64,000 nucleotides of DNA, from assembly GCF_000150955.2 (NCBI RefSeq), contig NC_011670.1:633359-697358 (forward strand), read 5' to 3'. A program made the position numbers and the translations under genes. The stretch is from Phaeodactylum tricornutum CCAP 1055/1 (taxonomy: Eukaryota; Bacillariophyta; Bacillariophyceae; Surirellales; Neidiaceae). The number at the start of each line of letters is the position of its first letter. The first letter of the stretch is position 1. Below, one piece after another: positions 1 to 9,432 of the stretch. The notes under the pieces were generated by a model. That model was given only the letters and a program-made list of their open reading frames with translations. It did no database searches and was not told the DNA's origin.

Positions 1-493
1 AATATGCCGGAGCCTCGTGGTAAAGAAGTTCAGTTGAATGCTTTTGTTGATGCCGATCATGCGGGCGATCAGGTAACGCGTCGTTCGAGAACGGGTGTTT
101 TGATATTTGTGAATAAAGCACCGGTGATTTGGTTTTCGAAACGACAGAACACTGTCGAAACGTCTACGTTTGGTTCGGAATTTGTTGCGATGAAGATTGC
201 GACGGAGCTGTTGATTGGTTTGCGGTACAAACTTCGAATGATGGGTTTGCCTCTGGATGGACCGGCGAACGTTTTCCGGGGACAATCAATCGGTAGTTAC
301 CAATGCGTCGCGATCGGAGTTGGTTTTGAAAAAGAAACATGTTAGCATTTGCTATCATCGGGTGAGAGAAGCGTGTGTGGCCGACATCATTCGGATTGCT
401 CATGAGAGTACCAAGACAAACTTAGCGGATTTGCTAACGAAGAATTTGGATGGTCATCGGATTCAAGAACTAGTTTCGAGGATCTTGTATTGA
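1..493 (+). mobile_element. Ty1/copia retrotransposon fragment, 3' end of pol (RNase H)
   Basis: The translation reads like the C-terminal RNase H part of a Ty1/copia pol polyprotein: an FVDADHAGD block, then RRSRTG, then WFSKRQNTVETSTFGSEF, then a downstream LADLLTK block typical of the end of copia pol. The element enters from the left edge, so only its tail is in view. It is a fossil: the frame is interrupted, with at least one break visible. No second LTR could be delimited, so age cannot be estimated from LTR divergence. A purine-rich tract near 719-731 could mark the start of a 3' LTR region, but this is a guess. Confidence 0.85.
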
Positions 494-1269
494 CTTTATT
501 TGGGTCCCTTGCTTTGGAAGAAGCATCGTACCTCCCACCGTGCGGAATTGCATTACAAGAGTGGGTTTCTGTGAGCGTTGTTACAACGTGGATATGATTT
601 TTCTATTTGTTTTAAAGACGGTTGTCGATTTGGTTGTTGATCATGGATTTGGTTGTGATCCCAGGAGCTGGACGGATTGTTTGGTCACGTTATCATTCTG
701 AGTTACAAATAATAATGTGAGGGGACTGAGCAAATCCAGTGGTAGTGGATCTGGTGATGTGACATAGGTAGTATGTCGCAACCCCTATAATTTAATCTTA
801 TGTTGCGTATCATCACGTCCTGTATGGAATGTACTGTAAATATGGACCTACGTATCCACTACGGTGAGATTAACAGACTAAGGGGTACATTCGTCTGCCT
901 GGTTCGAAGATTGGTGACAGTGGAAGCGCTCGGTGACGTCAGCACCACGCTCTTTCTAATGTGTTTTTCGAGCTGCAGACTATGTCAGAGTCGACCTTCT
1001 GAATGAGATTTACAGATAGCGTCCATGGATCGATCATGCACGACTTTAAAAGCTATAGATTGAATCTTGGTGGACCCTACACCTGACGTCCGCTCTATAG
1101 ATGTCCCTCCAAGGTACCAGACTGCAGTGCTGGCATTTCACGGTTTAGCTTGAGATGCCACAGGCAATAAGATATTGCTAAGCCTACGCAAACATTGACA
1201 ATCCCAGCTAGTTATGTTTTGGCAAGTCAAGTATATTTATCTTTTGAATACACCGAAACCCATGCACTC
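494..1269. other. Gene-free stretch; possible 3' LTR remnant of the copia element
   Basis: No convincing gene on either strand. The first part lies directly behind the copia RNase H region and probably contains its 3' untranslated part and LTR, whose ends I could not define. The remainder is downstream sequence of the minus-strand gene that ends at 1270. Confidence 0.4.
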
Positions 1270-2190
1270 CTATTGCATTCTTGAAATGAAATCCTCGGCA
1301 AACGGAAATACAGGCTGACGCCGACATCTTTTCCGGAAGACGTAGGCGAATGGTAGCTTACAAGTACGAAATATCTCAAGCTGGACCGCGTCTGCGTCTT
1401 GATTGTCAAGGCGAACATCTTTCGTCTTTGCAGCTTTTGGAACCTCTCTGTGGTCAAAGACCGCTGATTCAAGGCCGTCACATTCTTTCACTTCCAAGAA
1501 CGAAGGGAAAGTGTTCGCAAGATTCTGGACAGGAACTGCTTTTGCAATCCGGTTACCACTTGACTTCATTCTACGTACGTTCGACCAAATCTTTGACCAA
1601 CGAGATACATCCTCCTCCTTGGTATCAAGGGCTACCGGTTGATCCGCAAAAAGACTGCCTGCCTTGTTCGTAGTTGCGTCGTCGTCGGAAATATCCATCC
1701 ACGTACAGCACTCAATCGATTCGCCTACCACATTGACATTTTGCGGCACAGTTGTTTGCTTTGTTTCCGTCAACACAGTTATCGTCTTGAATGTTTGTTC
1801 TCGCGGGTAACCGAGCCATTCAAAAGGGTCCCGCAAGGACGAAAGTGGCGTTTCCAACCACGTTAGAGACGCAGTGCCTAACACGATTGCGACCACGGTG
1901 GCCGTGACGCACACGAGGAACATCAACTTCCAGCAAACCCGCGCACGAGTCTGACCGTGCGGTGGCAAAAGCGAGACACTCTGTGAGGCGCTTGACGTTT
2001 GCACCCACGCATTCTTCCGGTGCTCGTCGTACCCGGGCTGCGTCACCGAGGAACACGAGCGATCCGCCGGGATTGCCCACACCGTTTCGTCCGTATCCGG
2101 CAAATAGTAGTATTCTCGGTTGCGAGCAGTGCAGAAGAAGGAGTAGTAGACCGTCGAGGGCGTGGAAGCCGTGTGACGACTCCTCCGCAT
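1270..2190 (-). CDS. WW-like domain, single-pass membrane protein (unknown function)
   Basis: A 306-aa protein starting at an ATG. Residues about 15-45 resemble a WW domain: an aromatic cluster, then NREYYYLPDTDETVWAIP, which matches the Tyr-Tyr, Thr and second-Trp/Pro half of the fold. The first signature Trp is replaced by Tyr/Phe. A single hydrophobic helix (about residues 88-110, FLVCVTATVVAIVLG) follows, then a Ser/Asp-rich, mostly polar C-terminal half. WW domains bind proline-rich peptides, so a membrane-anchored adaptor is possible, but function is inferred only from this one domain. There is no visible signal peptide. It is divergently transcribed from the CstF-64 gene at 2929. Existence of the gene is fairly likely; the function is unknown. 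Confidence 0.6.
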   Translation of the reverse strand: MRRSRHTASTPSTVYYSFFCTARNREYYYLPDTDETVWAIPADRSCSSVTQPGYDEHRKNAWVQTSSASQSVSLLPPHGQTRARVCWKLMFLVCVTATVVAIVLGTASLTWLETPLSSLRDPFEWLGYPREQTFKTITVLTETKQTTVPQNVNVVGESIECCTWMDISDDDATTNKAGSLFADQPVALDTKEEDVSRWSKIWSNVRRMKSSGNRIAKAVPVQNLANTFPSFLEVKECDGLESAVFDHREVPKAAKTKDVRLDNQDADAVQLEIFRTCKLPFAYVFRKRCRRQPVFPFAEDFISRMQ

Positions 2191-2928
2191 GTTGCTTTCG
2201 CAGAAAACGTGTCGGTGGAAGTTCTCAAGCTGCCCCGGCTATCTGTCGTGAAGAGAATGGGGACGAGAGTGTTACTGGTCTATCTTCATGTTGGTAGCGT
2301 AGCCCCTCGTGCGGTTGGAAGTCTGGGTCATTCACCGGTATCCCGAGTCCTGTGTCTGTAGGTGTCAAGTGCTACCGTGCTAGAAACTGGGAGGGCAAAG
2401 GGTATTCTCATAATGCCTTGCTACGAATTTTTTTTTCCGACCAAGGGACAACCCCAGAGTTCCATTAACTATAAATAATAAATTGCGGTTCATGGCGATT
2501 TCCGCGCGGTGGTAGGCAAGTGCTTCGCGGGTGTCGCGAGATACTGGCGAGACATATTTGTGGCGTTTTGATGAGGTTATTCCGTGTCCCACATTTTAAA
2601 ATAGAGAGTCGTATGGTTGTCGGACTGCTCTTCGTCCTTGGTGTAGCTTTTCGGTGGTAGAGGAGGAAGGACGTCGGATGCTACGCAAGCGGTAGAAGTC
2701 CAAACTGGTTTACTCACAGTTACTACCATAACGATACATACCGTACCTTTTAACCGGACAAAAGGCAGACAGGATATACATCGAGTCGGCGATACCTCTT
2801 TCTACTTTCCCGAGATTGCTGATCCTTAAAAATCGTTGTTTGATTCTTAAAATCACTGTTGATTCGTCCTACTCGACGGTGCTGTGGCATCTTCCCGTCA
2901 GTCTCCTTAAACTCCGTACGACGAACAC
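2191..2928. promoter_or_regulatory. Divergent intergenic region, WW-like gene / CstF-64
   Basis: About 740 bases between two divergent starts, so it should contain both promoters and 5' leaders. Only short T-rich runs are visible. I see no repeat, RNA gene or credible coding frame. Confidence 0.4.
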
Positions 2929-4101
2929 ATGTGGGGCAACGCCGCGGCACCCCCGCCGCCGCCTCCACGGGTGGGCAGCGGTGGGCCGTTGCTGTACGGC
3001 GCGGCGGGTGGCGGTTCCACCAATACGGGCTCCACTTCGTCCAATCAAGGCAAAAACGACGTCTTTGTGGGAAATCTGGCCTTCAACACCACCGAAGAAC
3101 AACTGCAGCAAGTATTTTCCGACATTGGCCGCGTCATTCACGTGCGGCTGGTAACCGACGTGGATACGGGCAAACCCCGGGGATTCGCCTTTGTGGAGTT
3201 CTCCGACGCGCAAGCGGCGTTGTCCGCCATTCGCAACATGAACGATTACGAACTTAATGGCCGACGCATTCGCGTCAATTTTAGCAATTCGTCGCATTTG
3301 GAAGCGTTGGCGGGACAGCTCGGTATGGATCTCACCAACAATAACACTAGTAACGCCTCGGCCTCGACCACGTCGGTGGCGCCGCCGGCCTCCAATTTAC
3401 CGGGATCGTCGCGTCACAACGCCGCTACCGGTACAGTCACGGTAGCGGATGCCCTCAAATCCATGTCCAAAGCCGAAATGTACGACGTCGTTGCCAAACT
3501 CAAGGAGATTGCCGACAAGGATTCCGACGAAGCACGGCGGACCATCTCCGGACACCCCCAGCTCCCCGAAGCCCTGCTGTACATTATGAGTAAACTGGAT
3601 ATGGTCAAGACTCCCGTTTCTTCGACGGACCCGAGTTTGGGAGGATTTCCCGGTACGGGGGGCCTGGCGGTCCCACCTCCACCACCACCGTTGCCGGTGA
3701 CTTCGTCCCGCGCCGCGGATCCCCGCGCCCCACCTCAAGCTGCTCCCGTACCTTCCACGACCTACCGAGCTGATCCACGGGCTCCCGCAGATCCCCGTCA
3801 AGCCGCTGCCGCTCGGGTCGATCCCCGGCAGCAGCAGCAACAACATCAACCATCATCACAGTCGCAACCGGCGTCCGCACCGGCACCGGCGGCCGCCCGC
3901 AGTGACCCCCGACAGCAGAGTGTGCCAGCCCCTCCAGCTCCACCACGGACGGCTGCTCCTCCGTCTCATACAGCGGGGTTGGATCCGGCGCTGGTTCAGC
4001 AAGTCATGTCCCTGACACCGCAACAGATTGCGCAGTTGCCACCCGATAAGCAAGCGAGTATTTTGCAGTTGCGTCAACAAATTACGGGTGGGAACCAGTG
4101 A
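2929..4101 (+). CDS. CSTF2: Cleavage stimulation factor 64 kDa subunit (CstF-64/CSTF2-like)
   Basis: A 390-aa protein that binds the GU-rich element downstream of poly(A) sites in nuclear pre-mRNA 3'-end processing. A Pro/Gly-rich leader precedes one RRM (about 43-118) with RNP2 VFVGNL (45-50) and RNP1 RGFAFVEF (84-91). A CstF-64-type hinge helix region follows at about 172-228 (ADALKSMSKAEMYDVV, then a LPEALLYIMSKL segment), which in the family contacts CstF-77 or symplekin. The end (about 350-388) is the conserved C-terminal three-helix domain (ALVQQVMSLTPQQIAQLPPD), so all family landmarks are present in order. The linker between hinge and C-terminus is Pro/Ala/Gln-rich and carries repeated DPR motifs, recalling but not matching the pentapeptide repeats of vertebrate CstF-64. 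No intron. It converges on the glutaredoxin gene. Confidence 0.93.
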   Translation: MWGNAAAPPPPPPRVGSGGPLLYGAAGGGSTNTGSTSSNQGKNDVFVGNLAFNTTEEQLQQVFSDIGRVIHVRLVTDVDTGKPRGFAFVEFSDAQAALSAIRNMNDYELNGRRIRVNFSNSSHLEALAGQLGMDLTNNNTSNASASTTSVAPPASNLPGSSRHNAATGTVTVADALKSMSKAEMYDVVAKLKEIADKDSDEARRTISGHPQLPEALLYIMSKLDMVKTPVSSTDPSLGGFPGTGGLAVPPPPPPLPVTSSRAADPRAPPQAAPVPSTTYRADPRAPADPRQAAAARVDPRQQQQQHQPSSQSQPASAPAPAAARSDPRQQSVPAPPAPPRTAAPPSHTAGLDPALVQQVMSLTPQQIAQLPPDKQASILQLRQQITGGNQ

Positions 4102-4305
4102 GCGTTCCGTACGGACAAAGGCCTGGTACATTTCGAAACTAAAGAGTTCACGAGTACTACATCATCATCTCTAGTAGAACCATTGTTGTTTACGGGGTTA
4201 AACCGTTTCAATTATAGTTCGCGGTAGGAACTCGAAACTCGTCCTTTGTCCGTACAGTCTTTAAGTAGTTTTATTTGCAGAGATCGCAAGTGTGCGGAGA
4301 TTGTG

Positions 4306-4788
4306 TTATTTGGCTTGGGCGGCAGCGAGCATATCTTGCAATTTCCCCGAAGCCGCGGCGGCTTGGGTATCGTCGTTGCCACCGACGTGTTGTCCGCCCA
4401 CGAAAACGTTGGGGACGGTCCTTTGTCCGGTAAGAGTCGCCAAGGCAGCCTGCACGTCGGCTCCGTCATCCATTTGATCCAGTTCGTGCACAATCACTCC
4501 GTCCACTTTTAAATCATTGAGCAGACTCTTGGTGGCGAGACAAAAGGGACAACGCGATTTGGAAAAGACAACCACGGCGTGCGTGTCGATTTCTGTTTGC
4601 GCAAATTCCGCCGGTGTCGCCGCCAGACGCGTCGTCGTGGAAAACGCGCACGCGGTGGGTGTATGGGGGTGGCGTGCGGCGACCCAGGCCGGACGGTTGC
4701 GGGCGACGGTGCGGGGTGCCACGCTCCAGGCCTGCGCCGCTCCGCACGTCCACGCAAGCGTACAGAAAGATCGGGAGACGAGCTTCAT
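4306..4788 (-). CDS. Dithiol glutaredoxin, probably plastid-targeted
   Basis: A 160-aa protein. The frame stays open further upstream, but the ATG at 4788 gives a good signal-peptide start and is preferred. Residues 1-20 form a hydrophobic signal followed by AQA/WSVAP (18-25), a tolerated variant of the diatom ASAFAP motif with Trp at +1, so import into the plastid is inferred. The thioredoxin fold follows with active site CPFC (80-83), the cis-proline TVP motif (124-126) and the glutathione-binding GG (137-138). It should use glutathione to reduce disulfides or mixed glutathione disulfides. CPFC marks a dithiol class I enzyme and not a monothiol CGFS iron-sulfur carrier. It is divergent from COG3 across about 640 bases. 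Confidence 0.88.
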   Translation of the reverse strand: MKLVSRSFCTLAWTCGAAQAWSVAPRTVARNRPAWVAARHPHTPTACAFSTTTRLAATPAEFAQTEIDTHAVVVFSKSRCPFCLATKSLLNDLKVDGVIVHELDQMDDGADVQAALATLTGQRTVPNVFVGGQHVGGNDDTQAAAASGKLQDMLAAAQAK

Positions 4789-5431
4789 TCTTGAATTCGG
4801 TTCGATACGGGAATAGTGAGAGAGAGAGAGCGCAGGTGTATTGCGAGTGCGATTAGATGTTGGGGGTTCTGAAGAATACAACGTCGAAGAAGTAACAATG
4901 ATGTGTTGTGTCATCCCTCCCGATCGGCCGGTGGGAATCCTGCGGGTGTTCGTTCGTTCGTTCGACTCGAGTTGGTAGATACGGTATGCACGTACGGAAC
5001 ACACGTCGTAGGGATGACGCAGATCCAACGATGCAGATAGAAAACTACCTACTATCGTTCCACTCACTGTCACTCACAGTCACTCACAGTCACTACCAAA
5101 GGGGATCGCAGAGTACAAAACGCTTCAAAATGTCGTGTACGCGTCGTCACGACAGGCAAGTGATTACCCTACCCTAGATACAAGGGCTTGTTCTTCCTCT
5201 CGATACGGTACGGATACCCACCCCCTTTGGTAACCCCGCTATGCTAGCCGAGGAACTAACATAACGTAACATGACTGCAACAGGAATACCGGTATTGTAG
5301 GAAAGATATCGACGAGGGTCATTTTCCGTTCTCTTCGCGTTTGTTCTTGCCGATGGATCCGAATGCGTAGCTGTCGTTGGACTTGTACACGCACGGATCA
5401 AAAACGGAACACAGTATAATACCATTACAGC
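4789..5431. promoter_or_regulatory. Divergent promoter region with short tandem repeats
   Basis: Lies between the glutaredoxin and COG3 starts. It contains a GA dinucleotide run (about 4818-4831), a TTCG tetranucleotide run (about 4949-4964) and a 10-bp tandem array of unit CACTCACAGT, about 3.4 copies, at 5061-5094. No coding frame is convincing. Confidence 0.5.
5061..5094. repeat. 10-bp tandem repeat (CACTCACAGT, about 3.4 copies)
   Basis: Direct reading shows CACTCACTGT followed by two perfect CACTCACAGT units and a partial fourth unit. It sits upstream of both the glutaredoxin and COG3 genes. It may be a simple-sequence tract or a cluster of regulatory sites. Confidence 0.8.
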
Positions 5432-7855
5432 ATGACGTCGTCGGCGACGCTTTCCCCGTTACCGCGGTCCCCGACGGCGGGTCGTTCCGTCCCGTCCGTA
5501 TCGTACGAAACGTACGCCCCCCGTTCGACCGCACAAGTGGCTCGCTTGAGTCATCTCGCAGCCTTGACGGCGGGTCCGCTGTCGGGAACGGGACCTACGG
5601 AACCTGTGGGTGCGACTCTTGCACACGCCCTAGCGCCCCCGGCGCTAAAGACCGAGTCGTGGTCGTCGCTCGGGGACGACGACGCCACGACGATGCCACA
5701 GGCCGAGCGCGTTTCGGACCATCTCGCGCACAGTCTTAAACACGCGACGGCCTTGCGCTACGCTCTGCGGGCGTCACTCAATATTGCCGAAGACTTGTCC
5801 AACCGTCACGCCGATTTGATCCGACACACTTCGGAATTGTCCGCCGCCGCGGATCGGTTGCAGGAAGAAGAGGAACTCTTGACCCGTCACGCGATGGAAA
5901 TTGGTACGCCCTTGAAGCACTACGATGCGGTGGATCGTATCGGAGTACTCGTTGGTGTCTTGTTCCGGGGAATCTCTACGGTACACGGACTCGCTAAAAT
6001 TAAAGTGGACGACGACGAATTCCCCGCCTTGCTCGACGAAATCGACCAAGCCGTCGGTTACTTCGAACACGAGTCTGGAGGCCGAGGTGTATTGCAAGCG
6101 GCGCTGCAGAGTAAGAAGCCTTTGCAGAGTGGCAACGTCGAGTACTTTCGTCGTGCCCTGGCACTCCAGGAGGCTGCCCTCTCCCTTTTGCGCGAAGCCG
6201 TCGCCGACCGTATCGCCACTACGTGCCAGCAAATCGTCTCCGTCCTGGACCTGGGACGGAAACCGGTCAAGGCCGACCAACTCGAAGCGTCCTTGATCTA
6301 CACACGCTTTCATGGAATTTCCTCGCGCTCGCACCGACTCCTGGCGTTGGTCAAAGCACGCGTACACCAACACGAAGCCTACGCGGAACTCCTTCAAACG
6401 TGTCGCCAAACGTACTGCGTACATCGCGAGAAACTCCTCGCCAAGACCGTTCGCGCGCACATGGAAAAATTGCAACAGGAACACGGACCAGTCGGGATGA
6501 CGCGACTGGCGAGCGTATTTTTGATTCGGCTCTGTACGGTCGAGACCTCGTTGTATTTGGATTTCTTCGGGGCCGACACCACCAAGCCACCACCCCACGA
6601 CAAGGCCGCTACCCAGAAAAAGACCCTGGCGGACGACACCACCTACCAGGACGCAGCATTCCAATCCTACTTGACTTCCTTGTGTTCCGCCTTGCACCGG
6701 ACAATTCGTCGCGGACTCGTCACCATGCTGGATTTGGACACTCTCTGTCAGATCGTTTCCGTCCTGCGCGAAGAGCGCTCCATGGCCACCTCGTCACCTA
6801 CCACACTGGCAGCCGCCCGCGCCATTTCCAGCGTCATTCAAGACGCCCAGGAACGTGTCATTTTCTGCGCCAATACCACGCTCACCAAACACGTGGCCCG
6901 CTTCAAGGCCACTCCGAAGGACCTGGATTATCCAGACAAACTCCAGAAAAGTACCCCATTACCGGAAAGCGACAGCACGGTGTACGATGAGAATGCGGCG
7001 GAACGGCACTTGGAACAGGTATACGAATCCTGGTTTCCACCCATGCGGGTCGTCTTGCGCGTTTTGTCCAAAATATTCCGTGTCGTCGAACCGGCCGTGT
7101 TCGAAGACATGGCCTTGACGGCGGTGCAAGCGTGTACCCGGAGTCTCAAAGATGGTGCGACCTATATTCGGGCCCGCAAGGGGACCTTGCACGGAGATTT
7201 GTTTCTCGTCAAGCATCTCTTGATTTTGCGGGAGCAGCTCTCTCCCTTTGATATGGAGTTGCGCTCGGTGGAACGGCAATTGGACTTTTCCGATGCCGGT
7301 AAGGCGGTGGCGCGCTTCTTAGCCAATCGCAACCGGCGACTTTTTTCCATGAGCACCGAGAATGCGCTCGTCACGTTATTACGCGAGGGCGTGTCGATCC
7401 AAGAGTCGAGCGTGGATTCCAAGCGAGATTTGGAAGACGCCTTGCGTTCAGCTTGTAACGATTTCATTGCGCACGCGGCCCAGACCATGGCCGCAGACTT
7501 GTTGCAGTTGTTGGAAACCTTTCAGACCAGTGAAAACGTTTCCATGACGGTGCAATCGTATTTGCAGGCAGACGCCACATGCGATCTGTTGGAGCGGACC
7601 GTCAGTGGCATCGAATCCAGCCCGGTCCGGGACGATTTGGCTCTATATCTTGACAATGTCGCCACGCAGAGTATTCTTCTCAAACCTGTCAGCCGGAAGA
7701 TTACCCGAGCAACGGAAGATCTACGCAAGCTGGTTGCCAAACATTGCCAAGAAGGGATTAACGGTTGGACACTAGACGGACTTGACAAGGTCTCCGAACT
7801 ACTGGATAAAGTCGAAGCCACCACCAAGCAGATTGGGAAACATGCTCCAAAGTAG
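5432..7855 (+). CDS. COG3: Conserved oligomeric Golgi complex subunit 3 (COG3/Sec34)
   Basis: An 807-aa protein in a single frame, matching the length of COG3 (about 800 aa in animals and fungi). It belongs to the COG tethering complex that captures retrograde vesicles at the Golgi. An N-terminal heptad-rich segment (about residues 100-170) leads into the Sec34 core: TPLKHYDAVDRIGVLV, then a long helical stretch with a DEIDQAVGYFEHES block and YTRFHGISSR. The C-terminal region carries the family blocks ESWFPPMRVVLRVLSKIFR and GDLFLVKHLLILREQLSPFD, which are highly characteristic. The first about 80 residues are a low-complexity Ser/Thr/Pro/Ala leader. No intron is needed. The start is the first ATG of the frame. 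Confidence 0.92.
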   Translation: MTSSATLSPLPRSPTAGRSVPSVSYETYAPRSTAQVARLSHLAALTAGPLSGTGPTEPVGATLAHALAPPALKTESWSSLGDDDATTMPQAERVSDHLAHSLKHATALRYALRASLNIAEDLSNRHADLIRHTSELSAAADRLQEEEELLTRHAMEIGTPLKHYDAVDRIGVLVGVLFRGISTVHGLAKIKVDDDEFPALLDEIDQAVGYFEHESGGRGVLQAALQSKKPLQSGNVEYFRRALALQEAALSLLREAVADRIATTCQQIVSVLDLGRKPVKADQLEASLIYTRFHGISSRSHRLLALVKARVHQHEAYAELLQTCRQTYCVHREKLLAKTVRAHMEKLQQEHGPVGMTRLASVFLIRLCTVETSLYLDFFGADTTKPPPHDKAATQKKTLADDTTYQDAAFQSYLTSLCSALHRTIRRGLVTMLDLDTLCQIVSVLREERSMATSSPTTLAAARAISSVIQDAQERVIFCANTTLTKHVARFKATPKDLDYPDKLQKSTPLPESDSTVYDENAAERHLEQVYESWFPPMRVVLRVLSKIFRVVEPAVFEDMALTAVQACTRSLKDGATYIRARKGTLHGDLFLVKHLLILREQLSPFDMELRSVERQLDFSDAGKAVARFLANRNRRLFSMSTENALVTLLREGVSIQESSVDSKRDLEDALRSACNDFIAHAAQTMAADLLQLLETFQTSENVSMTVQSYLQADATCDLLERTVSGIESSPVRDDLALYLDNVATQSILLKPVSRKITRATEDLRKLVAKHCQEGINGWTLDGLDKVSELLDKVEATTKQIGKHAPK

Positions 7856-8387
7856 ACTTCTAAGCATTAACACTAATCCCAAGGGCCCAAACTATGCTTT
7901 TTTTGAATGTACTGGATTTTCCAATCATAGAAACGGTACCCTATTGCAGAATTCTAGAACCGTTTTCTACTTGAGAGTACAACTTACAGTTAGTAAGATT
8001 CTCGAGAGATTTACCTTACGGTTAGCGACATCGATGTAATGACTTTTTCTTCGGTAGCAAATTTCCAGCCTATAACCTATCAACTCAGCTACGAATGCTG
8101 TGTCTGCATTCGTCGTTCTATTTGTCGCTTTTCTTGCTCTATTCACTGCCCATGACAATCGCAACGGGGAGCATTTCGAGAGAGAAAAGCATACGCACAT
8201 CCAGTGGCTCAGCCATTTTTGAATCGCAGAGTATGCACTAGTTTGGCCTACTTACCATAAGCGGTTTAATCTATTCTTTCGAGAGAGGGATTTTACTTCC
8301 TAAATCTGCGGTCGAACGTCAAGATCCTCCGATAGGGAAGCCTACGGCTGCCGATATCTGATTCCCGCGCTGTTCTCTGCGATAAAA
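7856..8387. other. Intergenic region, COG3 / CMC4
   Basis: About 530 AT-richer bases between two plus-strand genes. It holds the COG3 3' UTR and the presumed CMC4 promoter. Nothing else is recognisable. Confidence 0.4.
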
Positions 8388-8573
8388 ATGACGGAGAGCA
8401 AAGACGAGAAAATTCAAATCCCTGTCGAGCTTATAGTATGTAAAAAGCAAGCTTGCGCTCTACAGAAATGCTTTGCCAAGTACAACGATTCCGAGAAATT
8501 ATGCCGGAAGTACTTTGAAGCATGGGAAGATTGCGCCGCAAACGCAAAAGCTAACGAAAGACGCCGTTCATAA
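8388..8573 (+). CDS. CMC4: Twin CX9C mitochondrial intermembrane-space protein, CMC4-like
   Basis: A 61-aa protein with a perfect twin CX9C pattern: C18-x9-C28 and C39-x9-C49, plus an extra cysteine at 23. The first helix, CKKQACALQKC, has the same Cys-x4-Cys-x4-Cys spacing as yeast CMC4 and human CMC4 (p8-MTCP1). Such proteins are oxidised by Mia40/Erv1 in the mitochondrial intermembrane space and usually serve respiratory-chain biogenesis. There is no presequence, as expected for a Mia40 substrate. The assignment to CMC4 over other twin-CX9C families rests on the extra Cys and the flanking residues. It converges on the unknown gene ending at 8986. Confidence 0.82.
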   Translation: MTESKDEKIQIPVELIVCKKQACALQKCFAKYNDSEKLCRKYFEAWEDCAANAKANERRRS

Positions 8574-8985
8574 CAATATTGTGCCAAAAGAATTCTAAAA
8601 AGAATGGTAAAGGTTTGAGGGCATCACATCTGATCACCTCGAATGCATTCTCTTTCCATACTGGTGGTTTTCACCTTTGTTCCTGTATTGACGGTGCAAG
8701 TACTGGTAGGACTCGCCATCACAGATCATAAAAGATCGCTGTAAGCTCGATGGCTTTTACCACTTTGGACTTGCTGTCACTTGTCAGGTTATTTCGTATC
8801 CATTTCCGCTCGATGTTCCTCGCAGAAAAGACTCATCGAAAGCTTTTTGCCAAAGCAATATCCCTCTGCACACTCCTTTAAAATAGACACGGGTTCAGAT
8901 AGCTGTAAGTCATGGCAGCTAGCTATAGGTCATGGATTGAATTTCAGATGCTGCCGCACGTGGTGTTTGATCGGCGAAATTCATT
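8574..8985. other. Intergenic region between convergent genes
   Basis: About 410 bases between CMC4 and the minus-strand gene at 8986. It presumably holds both 3' UTRs. I see no further feature. Confidence 0.4.
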
Positions 8986-9432
8986 TTATAATCTCAGGAC
9001 ATTCGATATTTTCAAAGATGCATTTTCTTTGACGCGATTTGCCAGACGCTGGGAAATCTCGAAAGCCGTCTCATCAGGAACAGGGCTATAGAATTCTGTA
9101 AAAATAAAGGCAGTGGTATCGGCAGTTGCTGTTGCCGATTTTTGAATGTCATCGACGGCAGCCGTATAATTCAAGGAAAAAGCGGCACCACGGCAGAGGA
9201 CCGGATGGACAACGAGAGACTGGGCAATGGACGCAGGAACGGTGAACAAAGCTTTTGTTCGGCCATCTTGAAGCTGAAGGAGATGATAGGGGACAGCCAT
9301 TACACATTCATCAGTATATAGCAGTTTGATCTTTCGAAAGCCGATGTCCAGGCGATCAGTTTCAATTTCACAAATAAGGGCTGTAGATGCGGTCGGTTGC
9401 AAAGCTCCGGCGTTTTTTGGGTGTCGGCCCAA
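8986..9432 (-). CDS. Hypothetical protein, 5' end uncertain
   Basis: An open frame of about 148 codons that I do not recognise. It looks protein-like: a beta-rich middle (MAVPYHLLQLQDGRTKALF, then a PVLCRGAAFSL segment) and an amphipathic C-terminal helix (FEISQRLANRVKENA). There is no signal peptide or membrane helix. The frame has no ATG until codon 45 (position 9300), which would give a 104-aa product. Just upstream lies a TGA (9441-9439). Beyond it the same frame is open again for 47 codons back to an ATG near 9582, so either a short intron or a start at 9300 is likely. A small chaperone-like fold is conceivable, but nothing in the sequence decides it. Confidence 0.45.
   Translation of the reverse strand: MGRHPKNAGALQPTASTALICEIETDRLDIGFRKIKLLYTDECVMAVPYHLLQLQDGRTKALFTVPASIAQSLVVHPVLCRGAAFSLNYTAAVDDIQKSATATADTTAFIFTEFYSPVPDETAFEISQRLANRVKENASLKISNVLRL

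Noticed and set aside
5774-6697. A 307-codon frame antisense to COG3
   Set aside because: This is a GC-driven shadow on the opposite strand of a clearly conserved gene.
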